Numbered from the stretch's first letter, positions 17,285 through 26,177 are shown. The stretch: DNA of 64,000 bases from Maribacter polysaccharolyticus (GCF_028882255.1 NZ_JARBUY010000001.1:1022344-1086343); one strand, 5' to 3'. Numbers and translations are program-made. Notes: a model not told the origin generated them from the letters alone.

Positions 17285-20200
17285 TTATAGATTGCCCAAT
17301 TGATATTGTAACTCAATGGCTTGTTGGTTATACTGGTTGATAAATTGAATGTGATTCTGCTTTATGCGAATGGCACTGTTCAGGATTGTGATATAGTTAA
17401 CATAATCTATTTCACCTTCTTTTGAAGAAAGTTCTGCCGTTGTAATCTGTTCTTCAGCTAAAATCAACGCACCTTTTTGGTAATAATTAAGTGTCTTTTG
17501 GGTTTTCTCCAGGGATTTTAACAATTGTGAAACCCTACTTTCGGTTATGGCTTTCTGTTCCAGATACTGATTTTCGGCAACCATGGCATCTGCTTTCGCG
17601 GCCTTAACCCTTGATTTTTGTGGGAAGAACCACAATGGGATACTTATACCCGCTTGATATGCGCTAAATCCAGATATATCATTGTATTTAAGCTTATCAT
17701 AACTAATGCTAAATTTTGGAAGAAATTCTGATTTTTCTACCCCAATGTTTGCTTTGCTTACCTCGGCATTTTGCATTGAATACTGCAACAATGGATTATT
17801 AGTAACAGATGCAGAATCAAAATCAGCTATAAAATTTATCGTTTCATAAGTAGATCCTACGGTTTCTATTTCTTGATCAATCCCCAAATACTGCTTCAAT
17901 GCTCTATTAGCAATTTCAATATCATCATAGGCCTGTTGACGAAATACCTGTATCTGTTGATATTCAGAAGAAGCTGCAATAAATTCCAGTTTTCCGGTTT
18001 CTCCCGTATCATAACGTGATTCTGCTGCCATCCTGAAATTTGTATATACACTGTCCAGCTGTTCTGCAAATCGCAATTGTGCCTTGTTATAATTGATTAG
18101 GTCATAGGCCTGCATCACATTACGAACCAACTGTTGTTCGCTGAGGGCATAGAATTTTTCTCCAAGTTGGGTACGTTCTTTATAGTACTTGGATTTTGAG
18201 AAACCAGATAGCAAATCGATATCGCCTTGTTGCACGCCATAAGTTCGCAATGCTCCCTGCTGTACCCCTTGTTCTTCCCTACCTGTATATATGGAAGTGC
18301 TTCCCAGATCGAAACTTGTTCCCTTCATCGCCCGCTCCCGTTCAATAAATGCCTGACTTTCTTTAAGTGACGGATAATTCTGTTTTGCCATAGCAATAGC
18401 CTCATCTACAGTCAAGGTTTTTGGAATTGTACCATCTTGATTGGTGTCTTGTGCAAAAGCAGTTCCAGAAGCCATCAAACCACCAACCATCAGCAATACG
18501 GTCACAATATTCGTGGATTTGTTAATATAGCTTACATCTTCATCGGTTTTGTTTCGTTCCTTTCTCGATTCCAGCCAATAATATAATACTGGAAGGACCA
18601 CAAGCGTTAAAAACGTTGCAGTAATCAAACCACCAATAACCACTGTTGCCAATGGTCGCTGCACTTCTGCCCCGCCAGAGGTAGAAATCGCCATTGGGAT
18701 AAAGCCCATAATGGCCGCCGTTGCCGTAAGCAAAATTGGACGTAAGCGTTCGTGTGTTGCCTCGTATATTCGTTTTTTTAAGTCTGTCATTCCACTTTCT
18801 TTTAATTCATTGAATTTGTTTATCAGTACCAATCCGTTTAAAACCGCAACTCCAAAGAGCACAATAAAACCAACGCCTGCCGATATACTAAAAGGCATTC
18901 CTCGTATCAATAGTGCAAAGACACCTCCAATGGCCGCCAAAGGCACTGCCATATAAATCATTAGTGATTGCGAGAACGAACTCAATGCAAAATAGAGCAG
19001 TATGAATATTAGGAAAAGTGCGATAGGAACTACAATCATCAATCGGTCTGAAGCACGTTGAAGGTTTTCGAACGATCCTCCGTAGGTTACAAAATAACCT
19101 GGTGGCAGTTTCACTTCCGTTTCCAATTTTTGCTGAATTTCCTCGACCATCGATTTTACATCGCGCCCACGAACATTGACCCCAACCGAAATACGGCGAG
19201 AGGTATTGTCCCTTGAAATTTGCATTGGTCCTGGCTTATAGCTGATATCTGCGACCTCCTTTAAAGGCACTTGCGCTCCGTTTGGTAAATCGATATAAAG
19301 ATTTTTAAGACTGTTGATATCTTGTCGAAATTCCTTCGCCAAACGAATGACCACATCAAACCTTTTTTCGCCTTCAAAAATCACACTTGCCTGTTCTCCA
19401 GAAAATGAAGCACTCACATAATCATTCAGCTTGTCAACGGTTACACCGTATTGTGCCATTTTCGCACGGTTATATACCACCGTCATTTGTGGTAAACCGC
19501 TTGTAGCTTCCGCATTGAGGTCAGCTGCTCCGGGAACGGTTCTGATGACTGCTGCGATTTCCTGTACTTTGTCTGCCAACACTCCCAAATCTTCTCCATA
19601 AAGTTTTATCGCCACATCCTCACGGACACCTGTAAGCAATTCATTAAAACGAAGTTCTACAGGTTGCGTAAACACGAAATTTACGCCGGGAACTACTGAA
19701 ATTTTTTCTTGAATTTTTTCTATGAGTTCTTCTTTACTATCTGCGGAAGTCCATTTACTCTTATCTTTTTCAAGAATAATGTAACTATCCGCAATGTCCA
19801 GAGGCATCGGGTCTGTTGGTATTTCGGCTACACCAATTCTTGAAATTACCGTTTTTACTTCTGGAAATTCATTGATTAAATTTTGAAGTTTTTTTGAAGC
19901 CTCAATGGATTCTGTAAGACTGCTCCCCGGTTTTATCAACGCTTGAAACGCAATATCGCCCTCATCAAATTTTGGGATAAATTCGCCACCCATATTGCCG
20001 AAAATAAATCCCGCAATCAAAAGCAAGGCAACAGCGCCTATAACGACTCCAGCCCTAAAGCGAAGTGCAAAATTGAGCAATGGTATATACCCTCTGTTTA
20101 AACCGGACATTATTTTATCACTGAACCTATCAATCTTGTTTTCAAATTTGGCAAACCAACTATTCTGATTTTTAGCAGGTTTTAGGAACATCGCCGAAAT

Positions 20201-21697
20201 CATGGGAACATAAGTAAGACAAAGGATAATCGCTCCTAAAACGGCAAATCCAAAAGTAAACGCCATTGGACGGAACATTTTTCCTTCTACACCCGTCAAA
20301 AAGAGAATCGGTGTAAATACAATAAGGATAATAAGTTGTCCGAAAAACGCCGAATTCATCATTGTACTTGCCGATTCATAGGCTATTTCATCCATTTCAG
20401 ACTGGTCTATGGCGGTTGTGGTTTTTTTCATCCGTTGATGAATGTGGAATACCATTCCTTCTACAATGATTACCGCACCATCCACGATGATACCAAAATC
20501 GATTGCTCCCAAGGACATTAAATTTGCCCATACACCAAATTGTTTCATCAAGATAAATGCGAAGAGCAATGATAAAGGGATTACCGAAGCTGTAATTAAT
20601 CCACCACGGAAGCTTCCCAAAAGCAAGACCAAAACAAAAATCACAATCAATGAACCTTCAATAAGGTTTTTTTCAACGGTGCTTGTGGTTCTTCCAATGA
20701 GTTCACTTCGGCTTAAAAATGGTTCTATATAAACACCTTCTGGAAGTGATTTTTGAATTTCATCGATACGTTTTTGCACATTTTCTATTACGGTGCCCGG
20801 GCTTTGTCCCTTAAGCATAAGTATTTGTCCTCCTACAGATTCGTGGCCATCTTGGGTGAATGCACCATAACGTACCTGATTTCCGAAACCTACTTTTTCA
20901 GCCACATCACGAATTAAAATTGGGCTTCCATTTTGCGTGGTCACCACGGTATTTTCCAAGTCTTTTAAACTACGTGCCAATCCTTCACCTCTAATAAAAT
21001 TGGCCTGATGGTTTTTTTCGATATAAGCACCTCCTGTATTGGCGTTGTTCACTTTTAGAGCTTCAAAGACTTGGTTCATGGTGATACCAAAACTTTTTAA
21101 TTTATCTGGGTTGATAGCAACCTCATATTGCTTAACAAAACCTCCAAATGCATTTACCTCTACCACGCCAGGCACCAATGCCATTTGGCGTTTTACAATC
21201 CAATCTTGTATGGTACGAAGTTCCATCGCATCATATTTGTCTTCATAGCCCTCTTTAACTTTTAGCGTATATTGAAATATTTCACCCAAACCTGTCGTTA
21301 TTGGTGCCATAAAGGGCGTGCCGAAGCCTTCAGGGATTTCTCCAGCAACTTCGGTTAATTTCTCCTGTACTAATTGCCGTGGCAGATAAGTGCCTGCCTC
21401 GTCCTTAAAGACAATGGTAACCACGGACAGCCCAAAACGGGATACTGAACGCAGCTCGATTACGTCAGGAAGATTGGCCATTGCCAATTCTACGGGATAG
21501 GTAACAAATTGCTCAATATCTTCAGTACCTAAATTTGGGGCAACTGTAATAACTTGTACTTGGTTGTTGGTAATATCGGGTACAGATCCCAGATTTATTG
21601 TGGCCATAGACCAAATGCCCGTGCCAACCAATGCCACTATAAATAAGCCAATAATAAATTTATTATTAATGGAAAATGAAATGATTTTGTTAATCAT
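17285..21697 (-). CDS. czcA: CzcA-type RND pump fused to a TolC-type outer-membrane factor
   Basis: The protein has 1470 residues. Residues 1 to about 1035 form a complete HME-RND pump, with the CzcA-type TM4 motif DFGIIVDGAVIIVE (400-413) whose Asp/Glu residues match the proton relay of Zn/Co/Cd pumps. After the last membrane helix a linker leads to a second hydrophobic, signal-like segment (VTVLLMVGGLMASGTAFAQ) and then about 400 residues of a TolC/CzcC-like protein (from LTVDEAIAMAKQNYPSL). A single frame with no stop joins them. Similar fusions are known in Bacteroidota. How one chain serves inner and outer membranes is unclear; cleavage at the AFA-Q junction would release a free outer-membrane factor. 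It forms an operon with the adaptor downstream. Confidence 0.9.
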   Translation of the reverse strand: MINKIISFSINNKFIIGLFIVALVGTGIWSMATINLGSVPDITNNQVQVITVAPNLGTEDIEQFVTYPVELAMANLPDVIELRSVSRFGLSVVTIVFKDEAGTYLPRQLVQEKLTEVAGEIPEGFGTPFMAPITTGLGEIFQYTLKVKEGYEDKYDAMELRTIQDWIVKRQMALVPGVVEVNAFGGFVKQYEVAINPDKLKSFGITMNQVFEALKVNNANTGGAYIEKNHQANFIRGEGLARSLKDLENTVVTTQNGSPILIRDVAEKVGFGNQVRYGAFTQDGHESVGGQILMLKGQSPGTVIENVQKRIDEIQKSLPEGVYIEPFLSRSELIGRTTSTVEKNLIEGSLIVIFVLVLLLGSFRGGLITASVIPLSLLFAFILMKQFGVWANLMSLGAIDFGIIVDGAVIIVEGMVFHIHQRMKKTTTAIDQSEMDEIAYESASTMMNSAFFGQLIILIVFTPILFLTGVEGKMFRPMAFTFGFAVLGAIILCLTYVPMISAMFLKPAKNQNSWFAKFENKIDRFSDKIMSGLNRGYIPLLNFALRFRAGVVIGAVALLLIAGFIFGNMGGEFIPKFDEGDIAFQALIKPGSSLTESIEASKKLQNLINEFPEVKTVISRIGVAEIPTDPMPLDIADSYIILEKDKSKWTSADSKEELIEKIQEKISVVPGVNFVFTQPVELRFNELLTGVREDVAIKLYGEDLGVLADKVQEIAAVIRTVPGAADLNAEATSGLPQMTVVYNRAKMAQYGVTVDKLNDYVSASFSGEQASVIFEGEKRFDVVIRLAKEFRQDINSLKNLYIDLPNGAQVPLKEVADISYKPGPMQISRDNTSRRISVGVNVRGRDVKSMVEEIQQKLETEVKLPPGYFVTYGGSFENLQRASDRLMIVVPIALFLIFILLYFALSSFSQSLMIYMAVPLAAIGGVFALLIRGMPFSISAGVGFIVLFGVAVLNGLVLINKFNELKESGMTDLKKRIYEATHERLRPILLTATAAIMGFIPMAISTSGGAEVQRPLATVVIGGLITATFLTLVVLPVLYYWLESRKERNKTDEDVSYINKSTNIVTVLLMVGGLMASGTAFAQDTNQDGTIPKTLTVDEAIAMAKQNYPSLKESQAFIERERAMKGTSFDLGSTSIYTGREEQGVQQGALRTYGVQQGDIDLLSGFSKSKYYKERTQLGEKFYALSEQQLVRNVMQAYDLINYNKAQLRFAEQLDSVYTNFRMAAESRYDTGETGKLEFIAASSEYQQIQVFRQQAYDDIEIANRALKQYLGIDQEIETVGSTYETINFIADFDSASVTNNPLLQYSMQNAEVSKANIGVEKSEFLPKFSISYDKLKYNDISGFSAYQAGISIPLWFFPQKSRVKAAKADAMVAENQYLEQKAITESRVSQLLKSLEKTQKTLNYYQKGALILAEEQITTAELSSKEGEIDYVNYITILNSAIRIKQNHIQFINQYNQQAIELQYQLGNL

Positions 21698-21728
21698 AGA
21701 AAATGTATTAATTCAGTTTAAAACTTAC

Positions 21729-21804
21729 GATGCGAATAGGTGCAACGCATTTATATAGCAATGCCTATCTTGAGAAGCATCACGTTAGGATATAGCTATC
21801 CTAA
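21729..21804 (-). promoter_or_regulatory. Structured leader upstream of the CzcA-TolC gene
   Basis: Nested pairings are seen: GATGC/GCATC outer (21729-21733 with 21777-21781), ATAGG/CCTAT (21736-21740 with 21764-21768) and GCATT/AATGC (21747-21751 with 21760-21764). Just upstream is an inverted repeat with 8-bp arms, TTAGGATA and TATCCTAA (21785-21804). There is no U-tract on the minus strand after the last hairpin, so it is not a plain terminator. An RNA leader element or operator is possible. Confidence 0.4.
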
Positions 21805-21815
21805 AAAAAACTGAA

Positions 21816-22211
21816 TTATACTTTAGGGGGTTGGAAAAACGATTCCAAATATCTGGAAGTGAAGTTTACTTTATGTAAGGTAAGCTGTTTTTTTACTTCA
21901 AACTTTAGTCGATTAGTTAAAGCCAAATCGTTGTTCGCAATAATTAATACTAAAGGATGACAACATTGATTATGGGAATGAACTGGTGCATTCTCCTTAT
22001 CTGGGTTATTATGATGCCCTTCATTTTTTGCATCGTTGTCAATGTAATCTTCAACTACATATTCAAGGAATGAGTCTCCATAAACTTTATGGTCTTGATA
22101 ATGGGTAAAAATGCTTGAAATTTCTTTAATTGGTCCACAAAAGTCCATATCAATGCTAATTCCCTGAAAAAAGAATAAAATAGACATTGATATGGAAAAG
22201 AATATTTTCAT
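21816..22211 (-). CDS. Small exported Cys/His protein heading the Zn/Cd RND operon
   Basis: A 131-residue protein with a Sec-type signal segment, a FCGP motif, then acidic and His-rich residues (EGHHNNPDKENAPVHSHNQCCHP) containing a CC pair, and an end in FFQPPKV. The order of Cys motif, CC and C-terminal PP resembles the HYC/CC/PP small proteins at 43086 and 47843. It is read toward the CzcA-TolC gene, 118 bp away. A TATTTTTG promoter element lies nine bases before its ATG. Probable periplasmic metal binding (inference). Confidence 0.75.
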   Translation of the reverse strand: MKIFFSISMSILFFFQGISIDMDFCGPIKEISSIFTHYQDHKVYGDSFLEYVVEDYIDNDAKNEGHHNNPDKENAPVHSHNQCCHPLVLIIANNDLALTNRLKFEVKKQLTLHKVNFTSRYLESFFQPPKV

Positions 22212-22220
22212 AAAGTTTTA

Positions 22221-22255
22221 CAAAAATACAAATTAATCGATGCACAGGTTGTGCA
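22221..22255 (-). promoter_or_regulatory. Promoter element plus palindromic operator candidate
   Basis: TATTTTTG (22221-22228, minus) fits TAnnTTTG and ends nine bases before the ATG at 22211. Thirteen bp further upstream is a perfect inverted repeat, TGCACA-3-TGTGCA (22241-22255). A TTG lies 25 bp from the -7 box, slightly long for a -33 element. Confidence 0.45.
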
Positions 22256-22264
22256 AAGAAATTA

Positions 22265-22396
22265 TCAGCACCTTTTATTTTTTTGAATCGGTGAGAAAGG
22301 AATTGTTCTATAAGAATAATACACACAACAATCTCCTTCTTTTGGTTTTAATACTTTCTCGCAGTTTTTACATTCATAAAAGAACTGGCATTCCCT
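22265..22396 (-). pseudogene. Remnant of a GDCCVxC-domain (seleno)protein gene
   Basis: Just after merA the minus strand reads QFFYECKNCEK, then KPKEGDCCVYYSYR, and stops at TGA 22265-22267. This matches the end of the small GDCCVxC-domain proteins often found beside Bacteroidota mer genes. Here the conserved third Cys of the motif and a downstream Cys are replaced (Tyr, Phe). An in-frame TAA lies just upstream and no start codon is available. The 5' half is gone, probably by a deletion that reached the merA stop. Confidence 0.65.
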
Positions 22397-22416
22397 TTAA
22401 AACCTTTTATTTTGAA

Positions 22417-24123
22417 TTAACTCGCACAGCAACTTAATTTAGAAACATCTTTTCCAAAGGTAATTGCTGCCAGTTTAACAGCTTCTCCTAATGTCAAATA
22501 TGGATAAAAACTTTCAGTTAAATCTTTTACTGTAATACCAAACTTAATAGCCATACTTAATTGTTGGATGAGTTCGCCACCTTCTGGTGCTATGACCCTT
22601 GCGCCTATTAATTTATCGGTTTCAGTGTTGCGAATCAGTTTTATGAACCCTCTGGTATCTTGAGCTGCCAATGCTCTTGGAACGTGAATTAAATCAAGTT
22701 TACTGACTTCAAAAGGAATTCCCTTTTTTTCTGCTTCTATTTCATCTATGCCTGCTCCTGCAATTTGAGGGTCTGTAAATACTACCCAAGGTAAAGATGA
22801 ATAATTCAAAATGGTTTTTGATAATGAAAATGCGTTTTGTATTGCTGCACTGCCTTCGGTTGCTGCTGTATACACAAATGCTGGTGTATTGGTAACATCT
22901 CCTGCGGCAAAAATATTGGAAATGTTGGTTTCCATTTTTTCATTGACAATAATATGGCCTCTTTCTGTTAACTCGAGACCAATATTCTCAAGCCCTAATT
23001 TAGAGGTGTTAGGCTTGGTTCCTGTAGCAACCACAATGTTACCCTTTTCTATAATTTGTGTTGTAGAACCATCGGGGCAATTACAATGAATAATTGTATC
23101 GTTACCTTTCTTTTCAAATTTAAACGCTCGAAAGTTTGGAAGGATTTCAATGCCTTCACTTTTCATTTGAGCTTCCAACACGTCTGTAATGTCTTCTGTT
23201 TGACTGCGTAATGGCCTATCGGTAAATTCTATGATACGCACTTTTACACCTAAACGATTATATGCCATCGCAATTTCCAAACCAATATAACCAGCTCCCA
23301 TAATGGTCAGGCTTTCAGGCTTTTCCTCTAAATCGAACAAGGTCACATTGGTTAAATATCCAACCTCATTTAATCCTTCTATATTTGGGATATTAGTTGT
23401 TGCGCCTGTTGCAATAACAATGTTTGTAGCGGTAAATTTGTCTTTTCTATCAACAAGAATTGTATTATTATCCATAAATTCTGCCCATCCTTTAAGTATC
23501 GTTAGGTTTTCAAAATCACTTACTACATCCATATATTTTTGTTGCTGAAGTGAAGCAACCAATGCTTTTTTATCTTTTATGATTTGTGCAAAATCAATGT
23601 CTGCTCCTTTAGGTTTTATACCCTTAAAATTGGAATGCGTAGCGAGACGTACCGTTTCGGCAGCCCGAATAAGGTTTTTAGACGGTACACAACCCACATT
23701 TACGCAAGTGCCACCAAAATCTAATCCTGCATTTACCATAAGTGTTGTGAGCCCTAAACCTTCAGCTTTAATGGCTGCTGAAAATGCAGCTGAACCACCA
23801 CCAATAATTATTAAATCGAATTGATTTTGGCCTTTGGAATTTACAGCGGAAACCTCTTCCTCGTCGACATTATTTACAACCGAATAATCACCAACGCTGT
23901 TTATAGCATCTATTACATTTGCCTTACTCATCTTATCAGCATCAAAAGTAAATTCGCCTTTTCCGGTTTCGTGGTTAACTGTGGAACTTAAAACTCCTTG
24001 AGTTGCGTTCATATCCTTTTTGATATGTGTTGCACAACCTTCACAGGTCATACCCTCGATTTCCAATATAATGGTTTCTCTATTTTGAGGCATTTTGATT
24101 TTCATTTTAGCTGTATTTTTCAT
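22417..24123 (-). CDS. merA: Mercuric reductase MerA
   Basis: This flavoenzyme reduces Hg(II) to volatile Hg(0) with NADPH in the cytosol. The 568 residues contain an N-terminal HMA domain (GMTCEGC, Cys27 and Cys30), the FAD-binding GGGSAAF, the redox-active disulfide GTCVNVGC (Cys140 and Cys145), a second NAD(P)-binding region (GAGYIGLEIA), the DVTNTPAFVYTAA FAD motif, and the C-terminal vicinal cysteine pair (SCCAS, Cys565-566) that receives Hg(II). All diagnostic residues are intact. It is the last gene of the mer operon, followed by a decayed GDCCVxC fragment. Confidence 0.96.
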   Translation of the reverse strand: MKNTAKMKIKMPQNRETIILEIEGMTCEGCATHIKKDMNATQGVLSSTVNHETGKGEFTFDADKMSKANVIDAINSVGDYSVVNNVDEEEVSAVNSKGQNQFDLIIIGGGSAAFSAAIKAEGLGLTTLMVNAGLDFGGTCVNVGCVPSKNLIRAAETVRLATHSNFKGIKPKGADIDFAQIIKDKKALVASLQQQKYMDVVSDFENLTILKGWAEFMDNNTILVDRKDKFTATNIVIATGATTNIPNIEGLNEVGYLTNVTLFDLEEKPESLTIMGAGYIGLEIAMAYNRLGVKVRIIEFTDRPLRSQTEDITDVLEAQMKSEGIEILPNFRAFKFEKKGNDTIIHCNCPDGSTTQIIEKGNIVVATGTKPNTSKLGLENIGLELTERGHIIVNEKMETNISNIFAAGDVTNTPAFVYTAATEGSAAIQNAFSLSKTILNYSSLPWVVFTDPQIAGAGIDEIEAEKKGIPFEVSKLDLIHVPRALAAQDTRGFIKLIRNTETDKLIGARVIAPEGGELIQQLSMAIKFGITVKDLTESFYPYLTLGEAVKLAAITFGKDVSKLSCCAS

Positions 24124-24152
24124 TGAAATCGGTACTGTTTACTTATTAAAAA

Positions 24153-24521
24153 TTAGACCTTCCCTTTAATTACTTCGGCCTTAAACCCTTTCTTTTCTAT
24201 GATAAGCTTTAGGGCTTTGATACTTGTTTTTGAACCATCAAACTCAATAACAGCAATATCTCCAGGGTATTCAACCGAATGTTCCAAAACACCATCTATT
24301 TCCTTTAATGCATTATAAATAGCATTGGAACAACCAGCACAAGTAATGCCTGTAATTTTAAATTTCACCGTGGTTGCATTGTGTTTCTTTGAAGCTACTT
24401 CCACAACTTGATTTGTAACCTCCTTGCTTTGTGATTTGGCCTGAAAAGAAAACAGTATTAAAGCCAAAATAGGCACTATTGATAATTTTTCATAATGGGT
24501 GATTTTGCGTTTATTTATCAT
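24153..24521 (-). CDS. MerP-like exported HMA-domain protein
   Basis: A 122-residue protein with an N-terminal membrane/signal segment (about residues 13-30) and one HMA domain carrying GITCAGC (Cys61, Cys64). It probably captures Hg(II) in the periplasm for the MerT part of the neighbour. The gene overlaps the end of merTP by 11 bp and lies 29 bp before merA, so translation is likely coupled. The MerTP protein already has its own HMA domain, so this is a second, separate periplasmic binding domain. Confidence 0.85.
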   Translation of the reverse strand: MINKRKITHYEKLSIVPILALILFSFQAKSQSKEVTNQVVEVASKKHNATTVKFKITGITCAGCSNAIYNALKEIDGVLEHSVEYPGDIAVIEFDGSKTSIKALKLIIEKKGFKAEVIKGKV

Positions 24522-25104
24522 TTATAACTTTGTATCCTGTTGCGTTAATTGCCTTTTCAATTTCTTTTTCATTGGTTTTGGTTTTATCAAACTCTACGAT
24601 GGCATTTCCCTTTTCATACGAAGGGGTTACATTTATAATACCGTCCAATTCATTTATAGCGTGTTTTATGCTTTCTTCACAGCCAGCACAAGTCATTCCT
24701 TGAATATTAAAGTTTACAGTTTGAATATTTGATTGGTTTACAATGACTACTTCTTTTTTATTATCTGGATAAAAAATGGATGAATAATATGGAAATGCCA
24801 GCATTATAATTGCAAATACAGTTACAATTCCTAAAAACTTTTTTGATTGTATAAATTTTGGTTTGTCGTCTGTATCGCATTCACAGTCGATTTCCTTTTG
24901 AGGTTTTAGTTTTTGATACCAAGCAAAGCCGAGCACTAAAATTGTCAGCCCGATTAGATAAGGTCTAAAAAGTTCAATCCAAGAAAATGTTGAAACAATT
25001 CCGCTTGTTCCCGCTATTAAAGCCAAAACAGGTGTAATACAACATAATGAAGCTGTTATTGCAGTCAGCAAACCTGCACCAATTAATTTGTTCTCACTTT
25101 TCAT
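24511..25104 (-). CDS. merTP: Mercuric transport protein MerTP (MerT-HMA fusion)
   Basis: This carries Hg(II) across the inner membrane to MerA. The first membrane segment bears the vicinal pair SLCCITP (Cys21-22), and a later polar loop has DCECD (Cys74, Cys76). After a third membrane segment the chain ends in an HMA domain with GMTCAGC (Cys139, Cys142), located on the periplasmic side. The 197-residue fusion is the Bacteroidota form of MerT plus MerP. Its start codon overlaps the stop of the upstream ArsR-type gene (ATGA). Confidence 0.93.
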   Translation of the reverse strand: MKSENKLIGAGLLTAITASLCCITPVLALIAGTSGIVSTFSWIELFRPYLIGLTILVLGFAWYQKLKPQKEIDCECDTDDKPKFIQSKKFLGIVTVFAIIMLAFPYYSSIFYPDNKKEVVIVNQSNIQTVNFNIQGMTCAGCEESIKHAINELDGIINVTPSYEKGNAIVEFDKTKTNEKEIEKAINATGYKVINDK

Positions 25105-25475
25105 ATCGTTTCCAAGATTTTGTTTTTATCAAGTATTTCAAAAAACGGATTTAACAATGTTGAATATTCAAGTGTCAATGAGTAAAAAATCGTTTGAGCA
25201 TCTCTTTCGGTTTCCAATAAATTTCTGTCTTTCATTTTTCTTAAATGTTGAGAGATAGCAGAAATGTTCATTCCTAGAATATCACTTAAGTCACAAACGC
25301 AAAGTCGTTTCTCCTCAAAGAGTAAGTAAAGTATCTTAAGTCTTACGCTATTTCCAACCAATGAAAGTCCATTTGCTAAATAATCAAATGTTTCGCTTAG
25401 TTCTGAAACTGTTTCTTTACAACGGTTTATCTGTTCAATATCCGCCTGTTGTCTTATACAAGAATTATTTTCCAT
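25101..25475 (-). CDS. ArsR/SmtB-family regulator of the mer operon
   Basis: A 124-residue winged-helix repressor. The helix before the recognition helix reads RLCVCDLSDILG (Cys59, Cys61), the classic metal site of ArsR/CadC-type sensors, and Cys6 and Cys19 near the N-terminus could complete a thiol site. The recognition region is NISAISQHLRKMKDRNLL. It is first in the mer operon and overlaps merTP by four bases. It therefore replaces MerR as the mercury sensor, as in other Bacteroidota. Hg(II) as inducer is inferred from the operon. Confidence 0.88.
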   Translation of the reverse strand: MENNSCIRQQADIEQINRCKETVSELSETFDYLANGLSLVGNSVRLKILYLLFEEKRLCVCDLSDILGMNISAISQHLRKMKDRNLLETERDAQTIFYSLTLEYSTLLNPFFEILDKNKILETI

Positions 25476-25479
25476 AAAG

Positions 25480-25509
25480 CAAAGTTACAATTATTTCTTA
25501 TTTAAGCAA
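25480..25509 (-). promoter_or_regulatory. mer operon promoter
   Basis: TTG (25507-25509), a 19-bp spacer and TAACTTTG (25480-25487) on the minus strand fit the Bacteroidota consensus well. The box ends four bases before the ATG at 25475, so transcription should begin at or next to the start codon. Confidence 0.7.
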
Positions 25510-25578
25510 TTACTAAAATAACAATTTTACAAGTAGCTGTGAACTTTAAAATAACCCTTCGTTTTTAATGTACTTTAA

Positions 25579-26145
25579 TTAAATCTCATCCAAGAATTTC
25601 CTGTTTTTAACTAAACTGTTCTTAAAATGCGTCGATGTCATACCGGTAATCTTCTTGAATTGGTTGCTCAAATAAGCAACACTGCTGTAATCCAATTGAT
25701 AGGAGATTTCGCTCAAGCTCATCTCATCATAAACTATCAATTCCTTTACTCGTTCAATCTTTTGGTGGATGATGTATTGTTCAAAGGTGATACTTTCAAT
25801 AGATGAAAACAGGGAACTGGCATACTTATAGTCAAGATGCAATTTGTTGCTGATGTATTCTGCCCAGTTGATATTTATGGGATTGTTTGAGTGGTGCAGT
25901 TTTTCAATGACCAAGCTTTTCATCTGCTCTATTAATTGGCTTTTACGATCATTAATTAATGTAAAACCGATTTTTTCAAGCCTACTTTTTAAATCTTTCT
26001 TGACTTCGCCCATAAGTTCTTCCGTTAAGGTTATTTCACCCAATCTAACGGATTTATAGGGAATCTCCATTTTATCCAAAATTTCTTGGACAGCCATAAT
26101 GCACCGTGGGCAGACCATGTTCTTGAGATGGATAATGTTTTTCAT
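25579..26145 (-). CDS. AraC-family regulator with N-terminal CxxC HMA-like domain
   Basis: A 188-residue protein. Residues 1 to about 62 read like an HMA domain (MVCPRC, Cys12 and Cys15, then a LGEITL strand and a GFTLI end). Residues 95-180 form the AraC DNA-binding domain with two HTH units (MSLSEISYQLDYSSVAYLSNQF is the second-HTH signature). No sugar-binding domain is present. The likely reading is a one-component metal sensor in which Cu(I), Ag(I) or Hg(II) bound at CxxC controls DNA binding. It stands alone between the mer operon and the PepSY/DUF3347 genes. A paralogue is at 48441-49022. Targets are unknown. Confidence 0.82.
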   Translation of the reverse strand: MKNIIHLKNMVCPRCIMAVQEILDKMEIPYKSVRLGEITLTEELMGEVKKDLKSRLEKIGFTLINDRKSQLIEQMKSLVIEKLHHSNNPININWAEYISNKLHLDYKYASSLFSSIESITFEQYIIHQKIERVKELIVYDEMSLSEISYQLDYSSVAYLSNQFKKITGMTSTHFKNSLVKNRKFLDEI

Positions 26146-26177
26146 GATTTTCCTATTTAAGAGGAATTTATTGTTCG

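Noticed and set aside
21785-21804. Inverted repeat before the CzcA-TolC gene as a Rho-independent terminator
   Set aside because: On the minus strand the T-run comes before the hairpin rather than after it, and no plus-strand gene ends here.
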